Origin: an uncultured Collinsella sp.
GTDB taxonomy: Bacteria; Actinomycetota; Coriobacteriia; Coriobacteriales; Coriobacteriaceae
Length of the DNA: 44,670 nucleotides
Assembly: GCA_958348565.1 (NCBI GenBank)
Contig: CATVZP010000008.1
Coordinates: forward strand, 1-44,670
Direction of reading: 5' to 3'
In this document: positions 17,902 through 25,997 of the stretch, piece by piece
Numbering within the stretch: the first letter of the stretch is position 1
Layout: each line of letters opens with the position of its first letter
Notes under the pieces: model-generated
Databases searched by the model: none
The model's input: only the letters and a program-made list of their open reading frames with translations
What the model was told of the DNA's origin: nothing
Made by a program: the position numbers and the translations under genes

Positions 17902-19008
17902 ATGGCGATTACCATCGATATCGACACCGCACGCCCCTACCAGGTGCATGTGGGCACGTTTTTGCTGGAGCAGGCTGGCCCACTCGTACGCGCCACCGCC
18001 GGCGGCACCCGTGCCGTCATCGTGACGGACACCAATGTAGGCCCCCTCTACCAGATGCCCGTTAAGCAGAGCCTCGAATCCGCAGGCTACGAGGTGAGCA
18101 TCTGCACCTTCGCGGCCGGCGAGGCCCATAAGCGTGCCGAGACCTACGTTGGCATTTTGGAGTTTGTGGCCGAGCACGAGCTTTCGCGCTCCGACGTGAT
18201 CGTGGCGCTCGGCGGCGGCGTCGTGGGCGACGTGGCGGGCTTTGTGGCCGCCACCTACATGCGCGGCTGCAAGTTTGTGCAGATTCCCACAAGCCTGCTC
18301 GCCATGGTGGATTCGTCGGTCGGCGGCAAGACGGCCATCGACCTGGCAGCCGGCAAGAACCTGGCCGGCGCCTTTTGGCAGCCGAGCGTGGTCATCGCTG
18401 ACGTGGGGTGCCTGGCAACCCTCACGACCGAGCAGTTCGCCGACGGCTGCGGCGAGGTCGTCAAGCACGCCGTGATCGCCGACCCCGAGCTCTTCGCCGA
18501 GCTGGAGAAGACCCCGCTCACGCTTGAGCTGCTGAACCACGACGTGGCCCGTGTGGCGCTCATCATCGCCCGCAATATCGACATTAAGCGCGCCGTAGTC
18601 GTTGCCGACGAGCGCGAAACCAATCAGCGCAAGCTCCTCAACTTTGGCCACAGCGCCGGGCACGCCGTCGAGGCCTGCGAGCACTTTGAGCTCGGCCACG
18701 GCAACTGCGTGTCGATCGGCATGGGCATCATCACGCGTGCCGCAGCCCTGCACGGGATTTGCGACGCCGGGCTGCCCGATCGCATTGAGGAGCTCTGCGC
18801 CCGCCACGGCCTCAAGACCCGCTGCGACCTAGATGCCGATGCCGTCTTTGCCGAGGCGCTCCACGACAAAAAGCGCGCGGGCGACACCATCGACCTGGTA
18901 ATTCCGCACGGCATTGGCCGTTGCAGCATCGACCGCACGCCGCTTTCCACCTTCCACGATTTGATTGCCGAGGGCCTCGGCCAGAAGGGAGACGCATCCG
19001 CATGTTAG
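17902..19008 (+). CDS. aroB: 3-dehydroquinate synthase
   Basis: The 368-aa NAD-dependent enzyme converts DAHP to 3-dehydroquinate. Signatures: ALGGGVVGDVAGFVAATYMR (NAD-binding), QIPTSLLAMVDSSVGGKTAI, KNLAGAFWQP, GCGEVVKHAVIAD, and the zinc ligands in NFGHSAGHAVE plus the later histidine in ELGHGN. KKRAGD near the C-terminus is also typical. ATG 17902 follows AAAGGACC. The gap from tyrA is 36 bp and the 3' end overlaps aroA. Confidence 0.96.
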   Translation: MAITIDIDTARPYQVHVGTFLLEQAGPLVRATAGGTRAVIVTDTNVGPLYQMPVKQSLESAGYEVSICTFAAGEAHKRAETYVGILEFVAEHELSRSDVIVALGGGVVGDVAGFVAATYMRGCKFVQIPTSLLAMVDSSVGGKTAIDLAAGKNLAGAFWQPSVVIADVGCLATLTTEQFADGCGEVVKHAVIADPELFAELEKTPLTLELLNHDVARVALIIARNIDIKRAVVVADERETNQRKLLNFGHSAGHAVEACEHFELGHGNCVSIGMGIITRAAALHGICDAGLPDRIEELCARHGLKTRCDLDADAVFAEALHDKKRAGDTIDLVIPHGIGRCSIDRTPLSTFHDLIAEGLGQKGDASAC

Positions 19009-20321
19009 CCCGCATCACCCCGTCCCCGCTCAAGGGCACTGTTCCCGCCATCGCGTCCAAATCGATGGCGCATCGCCTCATCATCTGCGCCGCGCTTGCC
19101 AACGGCGAGACGCACGTTACCTGCAACACCACCTGCGCCGATATCGAGGCCACGGTGCGCTGCCTCACGGCGCTCGGCGCCCGCATCGAGACCGTCGAGG
19201 ACGGCTTCCAGGTCCATCCAACCATGAAGAGCATTGAATTTGGCCTGCTCAAGGCCCTAGCCGGCGGTACGCTCGACTGCGGTGAGAGCGGCTCCACGCT
19301 GCGCTTTATGCTGCCTGTCGCCTGCGCGCTGGGCGCGGAGGCCACCTTCGTGGGCCAGGGCCGCCTGGGTGCCCGCCCGCTCTCCCCGCTCTCGGACGAG
19401 ATTATCGCCGCCGGTTGCGAACTGCAGGGCCTGGGCGGTTTTCCGCTCAAGACGAGCGGCCGCATGCGCCCGGGCACCTTTGTACTTCCGGGCAACGTGA
19501 GCTCGCAGTATATCTCCGGCCTGCTGCTGGCAGCCCCGCTGCTGGCACAGCCTTCCTGCGTGCAGGTGACCGGCCTTATCGAGAGCCGCCCCTATATCAA
19601 CCTGACGATCCAGGCCATGAAGGCCTTTGGTGTCGAGGTCAACGTCGAGCGTATTCCGGCCAAGGACGGCCAGCCCGAGGTCACGAACTTCCGCGTAAAC
19701 AGCGGCTCGTATCGCACGCCCGGCAACGTAGCCGTCGAGGGCGACTGGTCCAACGCCGCCTTTTGGCTGTGCGCCGGCGCCATCGGCACCGACCCCATCA
19801 CCGTCGAGGGCGTGTCACTGAGCTCCGCACAGGGCGACCGCAACGTGCTCGCTGCGCTTTCGCGCTTTGGCGCCCGCATCGTACGCTCCACGAACGCCGC
19901 CACCGTCCAGTCCGACAAGCTCGCCGGCTTTGAGATGAGCGCCCACGACATTCCGGACCTGGTGCCCGTCATCTCGGCCGTAGCATCGCTGGCTCAGGGC
20001 CGCACGTTCATCCGTGACTGCGCGCGCCTGCGCATCAAGGAATCTGACCGCCTGGTCACCACCACCCGCGAGCTCACCGCGCTGGGCGCGCAGGTGCGCA
20101 TCGCCGGTGACGACCTCATCATCAAGGGCGTCGATGCCCTTACCGGTGGCGAGGTCGATTCGCACAACGATCACCGCATCGCCATGATGGCCGCCATCGC
20201 CGCAAGTCGCGCCACCGGCGAGGTCGTGATCCACGGGGCCGAGGCCGTCAACAAGTCCTATCCCGATTTCTTCGACCACTACCGCCTGCTGGGCGGCAAG
20301 GTCACGCTCGAGGAGGAATAG
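19002..20321 (+). CDS. aroA: 3-phosphoshikimate 1-carboxyvinyltransferase (EPSP synthase)
   Basis: The 439-aa enzyme transfers enolpyruvate from PEP to shikimate 3-phosphate. Motifs: SKSMAHRL (substrate Lys/Ser/Arg), DCGESGSTLRFMLPVACAL, GQGRLGARPLSPL, VSSQYISGLLLAAP, LRIKESDRL and SHNDHRIAMMAA. ATG 19002 overlaps the aroB stop by 7 bases, and an AGAAGGGAG site precedes it inside aroB. A longer in-frame reading from 18921 lies wholly within aroB and is not family-like. The 3' end supplies the AGGAGG for aroC. Confidence 0.96.
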   Translation: MLARITPSPLKGTVPAIASKSMAHRLIICAALANGETHVTCNTTCADIEATVRCLTALGARIETVEDGFQVHPTMKSIEFGLLKALAGGTLDCGESGSTLRFMLPVACALGAEATFVGQGRLGARPLSPLSDEIIAAGCELQGLGGFPLKTSGRMRPGTFVLPGNVSSQYISGLLLAAPLLAQPSCVQVTGLIESRPYINLTIQAMKAFGVEVNVERIPAKDGQPEVTNFRVNSGSYRTPGNVAVEGDWSNAAFWLCAGAIGTDPITVEGVSLSSAQGDRNVLAALSRFGARIVRSTNAATVQSDKLAGFEMSAHDIPDLVPVISAVASLAQGRTFIRDCARLRIKESDRLVTTTRELTALGAQVRIAGDDLIIKGVDALTGGEVDSHNDHRIAMMAAIAASRATGEVVIHGAEAVNKSYPDFFDHYRLLGGKVTLEEE

Positions 20322-20322
20322 C

Positions 20323-21420
20323 ATGTCCTCGACCTTTGGCAACGTCTTGCACGTAAGCATCTTCGGCCAGTCGCACTCCCCCGCCATCGGCTGCTCGCTC
20401 GATGGCATTCCGGCAGGTATCGCCGTTGACCTGGAGCAGCTGCAGGCCTTTTTGGACCGTCGCGCCCCCGGCCGTGACGAGACCGCGACCAAGCGCCGTG
20501 AGGCCGACGCCGCCCACATTATCGCCGGCATAGTTGATGGACACACCACGGGCGCGCCTATCGCCGCGATCATCGAGAACACCAACACGCGCTCCAAGGA
20601 CTACTCCGAGCTGCGCCGCAAGCCCCGCCCGGGCCATGCGGATTTCCCGGCACGCGTGAAGTACCACAACATGCACGACGTCGCCGGCGGCGGACACTTC
20701 TCCGGTCGCCTGACGGCGCCCTTATGCATCGCCGGCGGCATCGCGCTGCAGGCGCTCGAGGCCCGCGGCATTAACGTGATGGCGCACGTGGCGCAGATCG
20801 GTGGCATCTCCGATCTGCCCATGGACGACATGGTCTATCGCGAAGCCGACCGCAAGGCGATCCTTTCGAACGACCTGCCGTGCATTGACGCCGCGGCTGG
20901 CGGTCGTATGCGCGAGGAGATTCTGGCCGCGCGCGACGAGCTCGACAGCATCGGCGGCATCGTGGAGTGCGGTATCTACGGCCTGCCCGCGGGCATCGGC
21001 GACCCCATGTTCGACGGCATCGAGAACCGCATCGCGCAGATTGCGTTTGGGATTCCCGCCGTGAAGGGCGTGGAGTTTGGCATGGGCTTTGCCGTCGCCG
21101 CCATGCGCGGCAGCGAGAACAACGATCCGTATCGCATCGATGCCGAGACCGGCAAGATCGAGGTCGAGTCCAATAATGCCGGCGGCATCCTGGGCGGCAT
21201 TTCAACCGGCGCACCCGTCATGTGGCGTATGGCCGTAAAGCCCACCCCCTCCATTGGCCGCGAGCAGCAGACGGTGGACATGGACGCCATGGAAAATGCC
21301 GAGCTCTCGGTCCACGGCCGCCACGACCCCTGCATCGTCCCGCGCGCCGTCCCCGTAGCCGAAGCAGCCGCAGCGCTGGCCATCTGGGACGCCCTCCTAG
21401 AAGACGCCGCCCAGCTTTAG
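20323..21420 (+). CDS. aroC: Chorismate synthase
   Basis: The 365-aa FMN-dependent enzyme makes chorismate from EPSP. Family signatures are intact: GQSHSPAIGCSLDGIPAG, RPGHADFPARVKYHNMHDVA, GGGHFSGRLTAPLCIAGGIA, NNAGGILGGISTGAPVMWRM and GRHDPCIVPRAVPVAEA. The ATG lies one base after the aroA stop with a perfect AGGAGG ahead. A large perfect palindrome starts 14 bp after its stop, so this may end one transcription segment of the operon. Confidence 0.97.
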   Translation: MSSTFGNVLHVSIFGQSHSPAIGCSLDGIPAGIAVDLEQLQAFLDRRAPGRDETATKRREADAAHIIAGIVDGHTTGAPIAAIIENTNTRSKDYSELRRKPRPGHADFPARVKYHNMHDVAGGGHFSGRLTAPLCIAGGIALQALEARGINVMAHVAQIGGISDLPMDDMVYREADRKAILSNDLPCIDAAAGGRMREEILAARDELDSIGGIVECGIYGLPAGIGDPMFDGIENRIAQIAFGIPAVKGVEFGMGFAVAAMRGSENNDPYRIDAETGKIEVESNNAGGILGGISTGAPVMWRMAVKPTPSIGREQQTVDMDAMENAELSVHGRHDPCIVPRAVPVAEAAAALAIWDALLEDAAQL

Positions 21421-21434
21421 TCAACCCACCCCAA

Positions 21435-21561
21435 GGGTAGTTAATTTGGGACGGGGCTATTTTAGCTACCCCCATATGCCAGTTGATATTTGCCCCAGCA
21501 CCCATCGATTCGCCGACAGTCAAAGGGTAGCTAAAATAGCCCCGTCCCAAATTAACTACCC
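21435..21561 (+). repeat. Perfect 37-bp inverted repeat between aroC and pheA
   Basis: 21435-21471 is exactly reverse-complementary to 21525-21561, with a 53-bp spacer. Each arm begins GGGTAG and ends CTACCC and contains GGGACGGGGCTATTTTAG or its complement. The transcript would fold into a very stable long hairpin. It ends 28 bp before the pheA start. Its perfection over 37 bp suggests a recently copied or actively conserved element rather than a simple terminator; no T tract follows. Confidence 0.9.
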
Positions 21562-21589
21562 CAGGCAACCATTCACGAAAGGGGTCCCT

Positions 21590-22735
21590 ATGGACCTTGC
21601 CGACATTCGCCAGGCCATCGATGGCATCGACACTACCCTGCTCAACAGTTTTGTCGAACGCATGGACATTGCCACCGAGGTCGCCAAATCAAAAATCGAG
21701 ATGGGCAAGGCCGTCTTCGACCCCGCCCGCGAGCGCTCCAAGCTCAACAACCTTGCCGGCCGCGCGCCCGAGCGCTACGAGGCGCAGACCATCACGCTGT
21801 TCCGCCTCCTCATGAGCATGAGCAAGGCCGAGCAGCAGCGCTACATCAATGAGCTCAAGGGCTTCACGGTCTCGCAAAAGGCCCACGCCACTGCCGAGGC
21901 CTTCAACGCGCCCTTCCCCCAGACCGCCAGCGTCGCCTGCCAGGGTGTTGAGGGCGCCTACAGCCAAATCGCCGCGTGCAAGCTCTTTGCCGTGCCCGAT
22001 ATCGCGTTCTTCGAGACCTTCGAAGGTGTCATGCGCGCTGTGCGCGACGGATTCTGCGAGTTTGGCGTACTGCCCATCGAAAACTCTACCGCGGGCTCGG
22101 TCAACGCGGTCTACGACCTGCTTGCGCAGTTCGACTTCCACATTGTGCGCTCGCTGCGCCTCAAGATTGACCACAACCTGCTCGTCAAGCCCGGCACCAA
22201 ACTGCAGGATGTTCGTGAGGTCTACAGTCATGGCCAGGCCATCGCGCAATGCGCGGGCTTTATCGAAGCGCACGATCTGCACGCCACCAAGTATCCCAAC
22301 ACGGCTATGTCGGCCGAGATGGTCGCCAACTCCGAGCGCACCGATGTCGCCGCCATCGCCTCGCGCAGTTGCGCGGCGCTCTACGGCCTGGAGGTGCTGG
22401 AGTCCAACATTCAGGACTCGGACAACAACTACACGCGCTTCGTCGTCATCAGCCGCGAGCCGCGTGTCTACCCCGGCGCCAACCGTACCTCGCTCATGAT
22501 CACCACGGCCAACGAACCGGGCGCCCTCTATCGCGTGCTCGAACGCTTCTATGCGCTCAACATCAACCTTATCAAGCTCGAGAGCCGTCCCATCCCCGGG
22601 CGCGACTTTGAGTTTATGTTCTACTTTGACCTGGACTGTCCCTTTGGCAGCAAGGCGCTCGACGACCTACTCGATTCCATCGATGACGTGTGCGAGAGCT
22701 TCACCTACTTTGGCAGCTACACGGAGGTGCTCTAG
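21590..22735 (+). CDS. pheA: Bifunctional chorismate mutase / prephenate dehydratase
   Basis: The 381-aa protein carries an AroQ-type chorismate mutase (about 1-90: IRQAIDGIDTTLLNSFVERM, KAVFDPARERSKL), a prephenate dehydratase domain (about 105-290: GVEGAYSQIAA, GVLPIENSTAGSV, YSHGQAIAQC, DNNYTRFVVISR with the catalytic Thr-Arg-Phe) and a C-terminal ACT domain (TTANEPGALYRVLERF, LIKLESRPIPGRDFEF) that should sense phenylalanine. It supplies prephenate to both branches and phenylpyruvate for phenylalanine. ATG 21590 follows AAGGGG; an upstream in-frame start at 21446 would translate the palindrome and is rejected. Confidence 0.96.
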   Translation: MDLADIRQAIDGIDTTLLNSFVERMDIATEVAKSKIEMGKAVFDPARERSKLNNLAGRAPERYEAQTITLFRLLMSMSKAEQQRYINELKGFTVSQKAHATAEAFNAPFPQTASVACQGVEGAYSQIAACKLFAVPDIAFFETFEGVMRAVRDGFCEFGVLPIENSTAGSVNAVYDLLAQFDFHIVRSLRLKIDHNLLVKPGTKLQDVREVYSHGQAIAQCAGFIEAHDLHATKYPNTAMSAEMVANSERTDVAAIASRSCAALYGLEVLESNIQDSDNNYTRFVVISREPRVYPGANRTSLMITTANEPGALYRVLERFYALNINLIKLESRPIPGRDFEFMFYFDLDCPFGSKALDDLLDSIDDVCESFTYFGSYTEVL

Positions 22736-23974
22736 ATGACTGACGTCGCCACGACCCGTCCCTACGGCGTGCTGGGCCGTGTGCTGGGCCACAGCTACAC
22801 CCCGACCATCTACAAGGAGCTCGCGGGGCTTGAGTACGTGCGTTTTGAGCGCGAGCCCGAAGACCTCGCGGCCTTTATGACCGGCGATGAGTGGGAGGGC
22901 ACCAACGTGACCATCCCCTATAAGCGCGCCGTCATGGACTACCTGGACGAGCTGAGCCCGCTCGCCGAACGCATGGGCAACGTCAACACCATCACGCGTC
23001 TGCCCGATGGCCGTCTGCGCGGCGACAACACCGACTACTTCGGTTTCCAGTGCCTGGTCGAGGAGCTGGGTGTGGAGATTGCCGGCAAGAAGGTCCTCGT
23101 GCTCGGAGCCACCGGCGGCGCCGGCACCACGGCAAGTATGGTGCTGGGCGACCTGGGCGCGATCGTAGTGCCCGTCGGCCGCACAAGCGAGGTCAACTAC
23201 GACAACATCGCACAGCAGTCCGACGCCGCGTTGCTCGTCAACTGCACGCCTGCCGGCATGTTCCCCCACTGTCCCGACGCGCCTTGCACGCTCGAGGGCC
23301 TCGACGCGCTCGAGGGCGTCATCGACATCGTCTACAACCCCGCCCGCACGGGACTCATGCTCGAGGCCGAGCGTCGCGGCATCCCCTGCATCGGCGGTTT
23401 GCTCATGCTTGTGGCCCAGGCGGCGCAAGCCGTCGAGCGCTATACCGGCCAGGTCACCCCGCGCGAGCGCATCCTGGACATAACGGAGCGTCTATCTCAC
23501 CGCGAGCAAAACATCGCACTGATCGGCATGCCGGGCTCGGGCAAAACCCGCGTGGGTGAGCAGATCGCCCTGCTCACCTGCCGCGAGCACATCGACCTGG
23601 ACCGCGCCCTCGAGGAGCGTCTGGGCATGCCTTGCGCCGACTATATCGTCGAGCGCGGCGAGCCGGCCTTCCGCGAGCAGGAGACGGCGGCCCTGGCCGA
23701 CATCTCCAAGCGCAGCGGCCTGGTGCTTTCCACCGGCGGCGGCGTCGTCACGCGAGACGAGAACTACCCGCTGCTGCACCAGAACAGTCAGATTGTGATG
23801 CTCAACCGTAAGCTCGATGAGCTCGCCCACAAGGGTCGTCCCATCACCGCCCGCGACGGTATCGACAAACTGGCCGAGCAGCGCATGCCGCGCTACCGCG
23901 CCTGGGCCGACCACATCATCGACTCGCGCGACTGCGCAGCCAACACTGCCCGCGCCCTCCTCGACACCCTCTAA
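22736..23974 (+). CDS. Shikimate dehydrogenase - shikimate kinase fusion
   Basis: The 412-aa protein joins two consecutive enzymes. Residues 1-250 are shikimate dehydrogenase (AroE): GHSYTPTIYKE, NVTIPYKRAV with the catalytic Lys, RGDNTDYFGF with the catalytic Asp, the NADP fold VLVLGATGGAGTTASMV, and GGLLMLVAQAAQAVE. Residues 255-412 are shikimate kinase (AroK/L): P-loop LIGMPGSGKTRVGEQIA near 263, HIDLDRALEE, and STGGGVVTRDENYPLL. Both active sites look intact, so 3-dehydroshikimate would be reduced and phosphorylated by one polypeptide. The ATG directly abuts the pheA stop. The usual AroE start motif is slightly altered (RVLGHSYTPTIY, Tyr where Leu or Lys is common). Confidence 0.94.
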   Translation: MTDVATTRPYGVLGRVLGHSYTPTIYKELAGLEYVRFEREPEDLAAFMTGDEWEGTNVTIPYKRAVMDYLDELSPLAERMGNVNTITRLPDGRLRGDNTDYFGFQCLVEELGVEIAGKKVLVLGATGGAGTTASMVLGDLGAIVVPVGRTSEVNYDNIAQQSDAALLVNCTPAGMFPHCPDAPCTLEGLDALEGVIDIVYNPARTGLMLEAERRGIPCIGGLLMLVAQAAQAVERYTGQVTPRERILDITERLSHREQNIALIGMPGSGKTRVGEQIALLTCREHIDLDRALEERLGMPCADYIVERGEPAFREQETAALADISKRSGLVLSTGGGVVTRDENYPLLHQNSQIVMLNRKLDELAHKGRPITARDGIDKLAEQRMPRYRAWADHIIDSRDCAANTARALLDTL

Positions 23975-24012
23975 ACCACCACAAAGGGGACAGGCACCTT
24001 TGTGGTGGTTTT
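23973..24012 (+). terminator. 15-bp perfect palindrome after aroE-K, terminator-like
   Basis: 23973-23987 pairs exactly with 23997-24011 (arms AAACCACCACAAAGG and its complement), loop of nine bases, followed by a T. It begins at the aroE-K stop codon and lies 51 bp before aroQ. The T tract is partly inside the stem (GGTTTTAC), so partial termination or processing before aroQ is likely. Confidence 0.6.
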
Positions 24013-24062
24013 ACACTCCGCTGCACCGCTGCACCGCCCGCCCAACCAAAAAGGAAGCAACC

Positions 24063-24500
24063 ATGAAAGCTCTCGTCCTCAACGGCCCTAACCTCAACAT
24101 GCTCGGCATTCGCGAGCCGGGCATCTACGGCAGCGACAACTACGACCGCTTGATCCAGATCTGCAAGGAGGCCGGCGCCGCACAGGGCTTCGACGAGGTC
24201 GAGGTCTTCCAGTCCAACCACGAGGGCAGCATCGTCGACAAGATCCAGGAGGCATACGGCAAGGTCGACGGCATCGTCATCAACCCTGCGGCTTACACGC
24301 ACACGAGCGTCGCGATCCTGGACGCCCTCAAGGCCGTCGCCATTCCCGCCGTTGAGGTCCACATCAGTGCCGTCGAGACGCGCGAGGACTTCCGCCAGGT
24401 AAGCTACGCCCGCCTGGCCTGCTTTGCCACCATCACCGGCGAAGGCCTCCTGGGCTACGCCCATGCGTTGAAGCTGCTGAAAGAGCATCTGCTAAACTAA
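24063..24500 (+). CDS. aroQ: Type II 3-dehydroquinate dehydratase
   Basis: The 145-aa protein converts 3-dehydroquinate to 3-dehydroshikimate. It has the class II start VLNGPNLNMLGIREPGIYG (catalytic Arg and Tyr), VFQSNHEGSIVDKI, NPAAYTHTSVAILDAL and the catalytic His in EVHISAVETREDFRQVS. ATG 24063 follows AAAGGAAG. It completes the set of seven chorismate enzymes in the operon, and is the only one set apart by a hairpin. Confidence 0.96.
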   Translation: MKALVLNGPNLNMLGIREPGIYGSDNYDRLIQICKEAGAAQGFDEVEVFQSNHEGSIVDKIQEAYGKVDGIVINPAAYTHTSVAILDALKAVAIPAVEVHISAVETREDFRQVSYARLACFATITGEGLLGYAHALKLLKEHLLN

Positions 24501-24504
24501 TCCA

Positions 24505-24535
24505 TGGGACAAAATAATCAGGTTTGTTTGTCCCA
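24505..24535 (+). repeat. 9-bp inverted repeat after aroQ
   Basis: TGGGACAAA (24505-24513) and TTTGTCCCA (24527-24535) form perfect arms around a 13-base loop, 4 bp after the aroQ stop and 43 bp before glf. No T tract follows on the plus strand. It shares the GGGAC core with the larger palindromes earlier in the operon. Confidence 0.6.
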
Positions 24536-24578
24536 AAACTTAAGTAACTGTTCGATAGACATACAAAGGAGCATATCC

Positions 24579-25703
24579 ATGTCCCAGTACGATTACCTCG
24601 TCGTCGGTGCCGGCCTTTCGGGCGCCGTCTTTGCCAACGCCGCCAAGCGCGCCGGCAAGTCGGTCCTGGTCATCGACCGCCGCGACCACATCGCCGGCAA
24701 CATCTACACCGAGGACGTCGAGGGCATCCAGGTCCACCGCTACGGCGCTCACATCTTCCACACCTCCATGAAGGACGTCTGGGACTACGTCAACCGCTTC
24801 GCCGAGTTCAACAACTACGTCAACTCGCCGGTCGCCAACTTCCACGGCAACATGTACAACATGCCCTTCAACATGAACACCTTCGCCAAGATGTGGCCGG
24901 GCGTCGTCACGCCGGCCGACGCCAAGGCCAAGATCGCCGAGCAGGTGGCCGCCGAGAACATCGGCGAGCCGTCCAACCTCGAGGAGCAGGCGCTGTCCCT
25001 CGTGGGTCGCGACATCTTCGAGACGCTCGTGAAGGGCTACACCGAGAAGCAGTGGGGCCGCGATTGCAAGGACCTTCCCGCGAGCATCATCAAGCGCCTC
25101 CCCTGCCGCTTCACCTACGACAACAACTACTTCAACGACCGCTACCAGGGCATCCCCATGGGCGGCTACACCAAGATGGTCGCCAACATGCTCGAGGGCG
25201 TCGAGGTGCGTTGCGGCGTGGAGTACAAAGAACTGATCGCCGCCGAGCCCGATATCGCCGCCAAGACGATCTACTGCGGCCCCATCGACGCGTTCTACGA
25301 CTTCAAGCTGGGCACGCTGGAGTACCGCAGCCTGCGCTTTGAGACCGAGACGCTCGACGAGCAGGACCACCAGGGCGTGGCCGTGGTCAACTACACCGAG
25401 CGCGAGATCCCCTACACGCGCATCATCGAGCACAAGCACTTCGAATTCGGCACGCAGGACAAGACCGTCATCACGCGCGAGTATCCGGCCGACTGGAAGC
25501 CCGGCGACGAGCCCTACTACCCCATCAACGACGCCAAGAACGAGGCCCTCTACAAGCAGTACGAGGAACTGGCGGCGCAGGAGGGCGACGTGATCTTCGC
25601 CGGTCGCCTGGGCGGCTACAAGTACTACGACATGGACAAAGCCATCGCCGCAGCCTTCGAACTCGTCCGCAACGAGCTGGGCGTGGAGCCCACGGAGGCG
25701 TAA
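24579..25703 (+). CDS. glf: UDP-galactopyranose mutase
   Basis: The 374-aa flavoenzyme interconverts UDP-galactopyranose and UDP-galactofuranose for cell-surface glycans. The FAD-binding start YDYLVVGAGLSGAVFANAAK, DRRDHIAGNIYTE, HRYGAHIFHTS, the YTEKQWGRDCKDLP segment, DNNYFNDRYQGIPMGGYTKM, and the C-terminal FAGRLGGYKYYDMDKAI are all family-typical. ATG 24579 follows AAAGGAG. It could be transcribed with the aro operon, but its job is unrelated. A strong terminator follows. Confidence 0.96.
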   Translation: MSQYDYLVVGAGLSGAVFANAAKRAGKSVLVIDRRDHIAGNIYTEDVEGIQVHRYGAHIFHTSMKDVWDYVNRFAEFNNYVNSPVANFHGNMYNMPFNMNTFAKMWPGVVTPADAKAKIAEQVAAENIGEPSNLEEQALSLVGRDIFETLVKGYTEKQWGRDCKDLPASIIKRLPCRFTYDNNYFNDRYQGIPMGGYTKMVANMLEGVEVRCGVEYKELIAAEPDIAAKTIYCGPIDAFYDFKLGTLEYRSLRFETETLDEQDHQGVAVVNYTEREIPYTRIIEHKHFEFGTQDKTVITREYPADWKPGDEPYYPINDAKNEALYKQYEELAAQEGDVIFAGRLGGYKYYDMDKAIAAAFELVRNELGVEPTEA

Positions 25704-25754
25704 GAGTCCAAAACGGGCCTCTGCGCGAGCCGAAACGGCACAAGCAGGCAAGCC

Positions 25755-25793
25755 AACGCCGGCAGGAGCAATTTCGCCCCTGCCGGCGTTTTA
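25755..25793 (+). terminator. Rho-independent terminator after glf
   Basis: 12-bp perfect stem (25755-25766 with 25779-25790), loop of 12 bases, then TTAG; the last two stem bases are also T. It marks the right end of the aro-glf transcription unit. Confidence 0.8.
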
Positions 25794-25873
25794 GTATGGA
25801 GACGGAATTAGCTGTTTTGTCCATTATCTAGCCGAGGATACTGGGAGACACAGTCTGCCACAGAGGCAAAAAC

Positions 25874-25997
25874 CGGAAGTGAGGGGAAAAATCAAAAACG
25901 GCCGACCAAACCCCGGTTTTACGCTTCCTCGACCTGCGGTTTTGTTGCAAAAAATCTAGTTGTGCTCGGCAAGTTTCGATTTTTCCCCGCACTTCCG
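25874..25997. repeat. 20-bp near-perfect inverted repeat in a gene-free region
   Basis: 25874-25893 and 25978-25997 are reverse complements at 19 of 20 positions (arms with AAGTGAGGGGAAAAATC). The 84-bp interior contains CCCCGGTTTTACGC and TGCGGTTTTGTTGC. It looks like an intergenic repeat element rather than a terminator. No coding frame with a ribosome-binding site covers it. Confidence 0.7.

Noticed and set aside
21446..21589. N-terminal extension of PheA through the palindrome
   Set aside because: ATG 21590 has AAGGGG upstream and begins exactly at the chorismate mutase domain; the extension translates the inverted repeat.
21435..24535. CRISPR array suggested by the repeated palindromic segments
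   Set aside because: The elements differ from each other, are far apart and have no regular spacers; no cas genes are present.
24540..25751. A 403-codon minus-strand frame opposite glf
   Set aside because: Antisense shadow of a well-conserved gene; low-complexity Val/Gly/Asp composition and no start signal.
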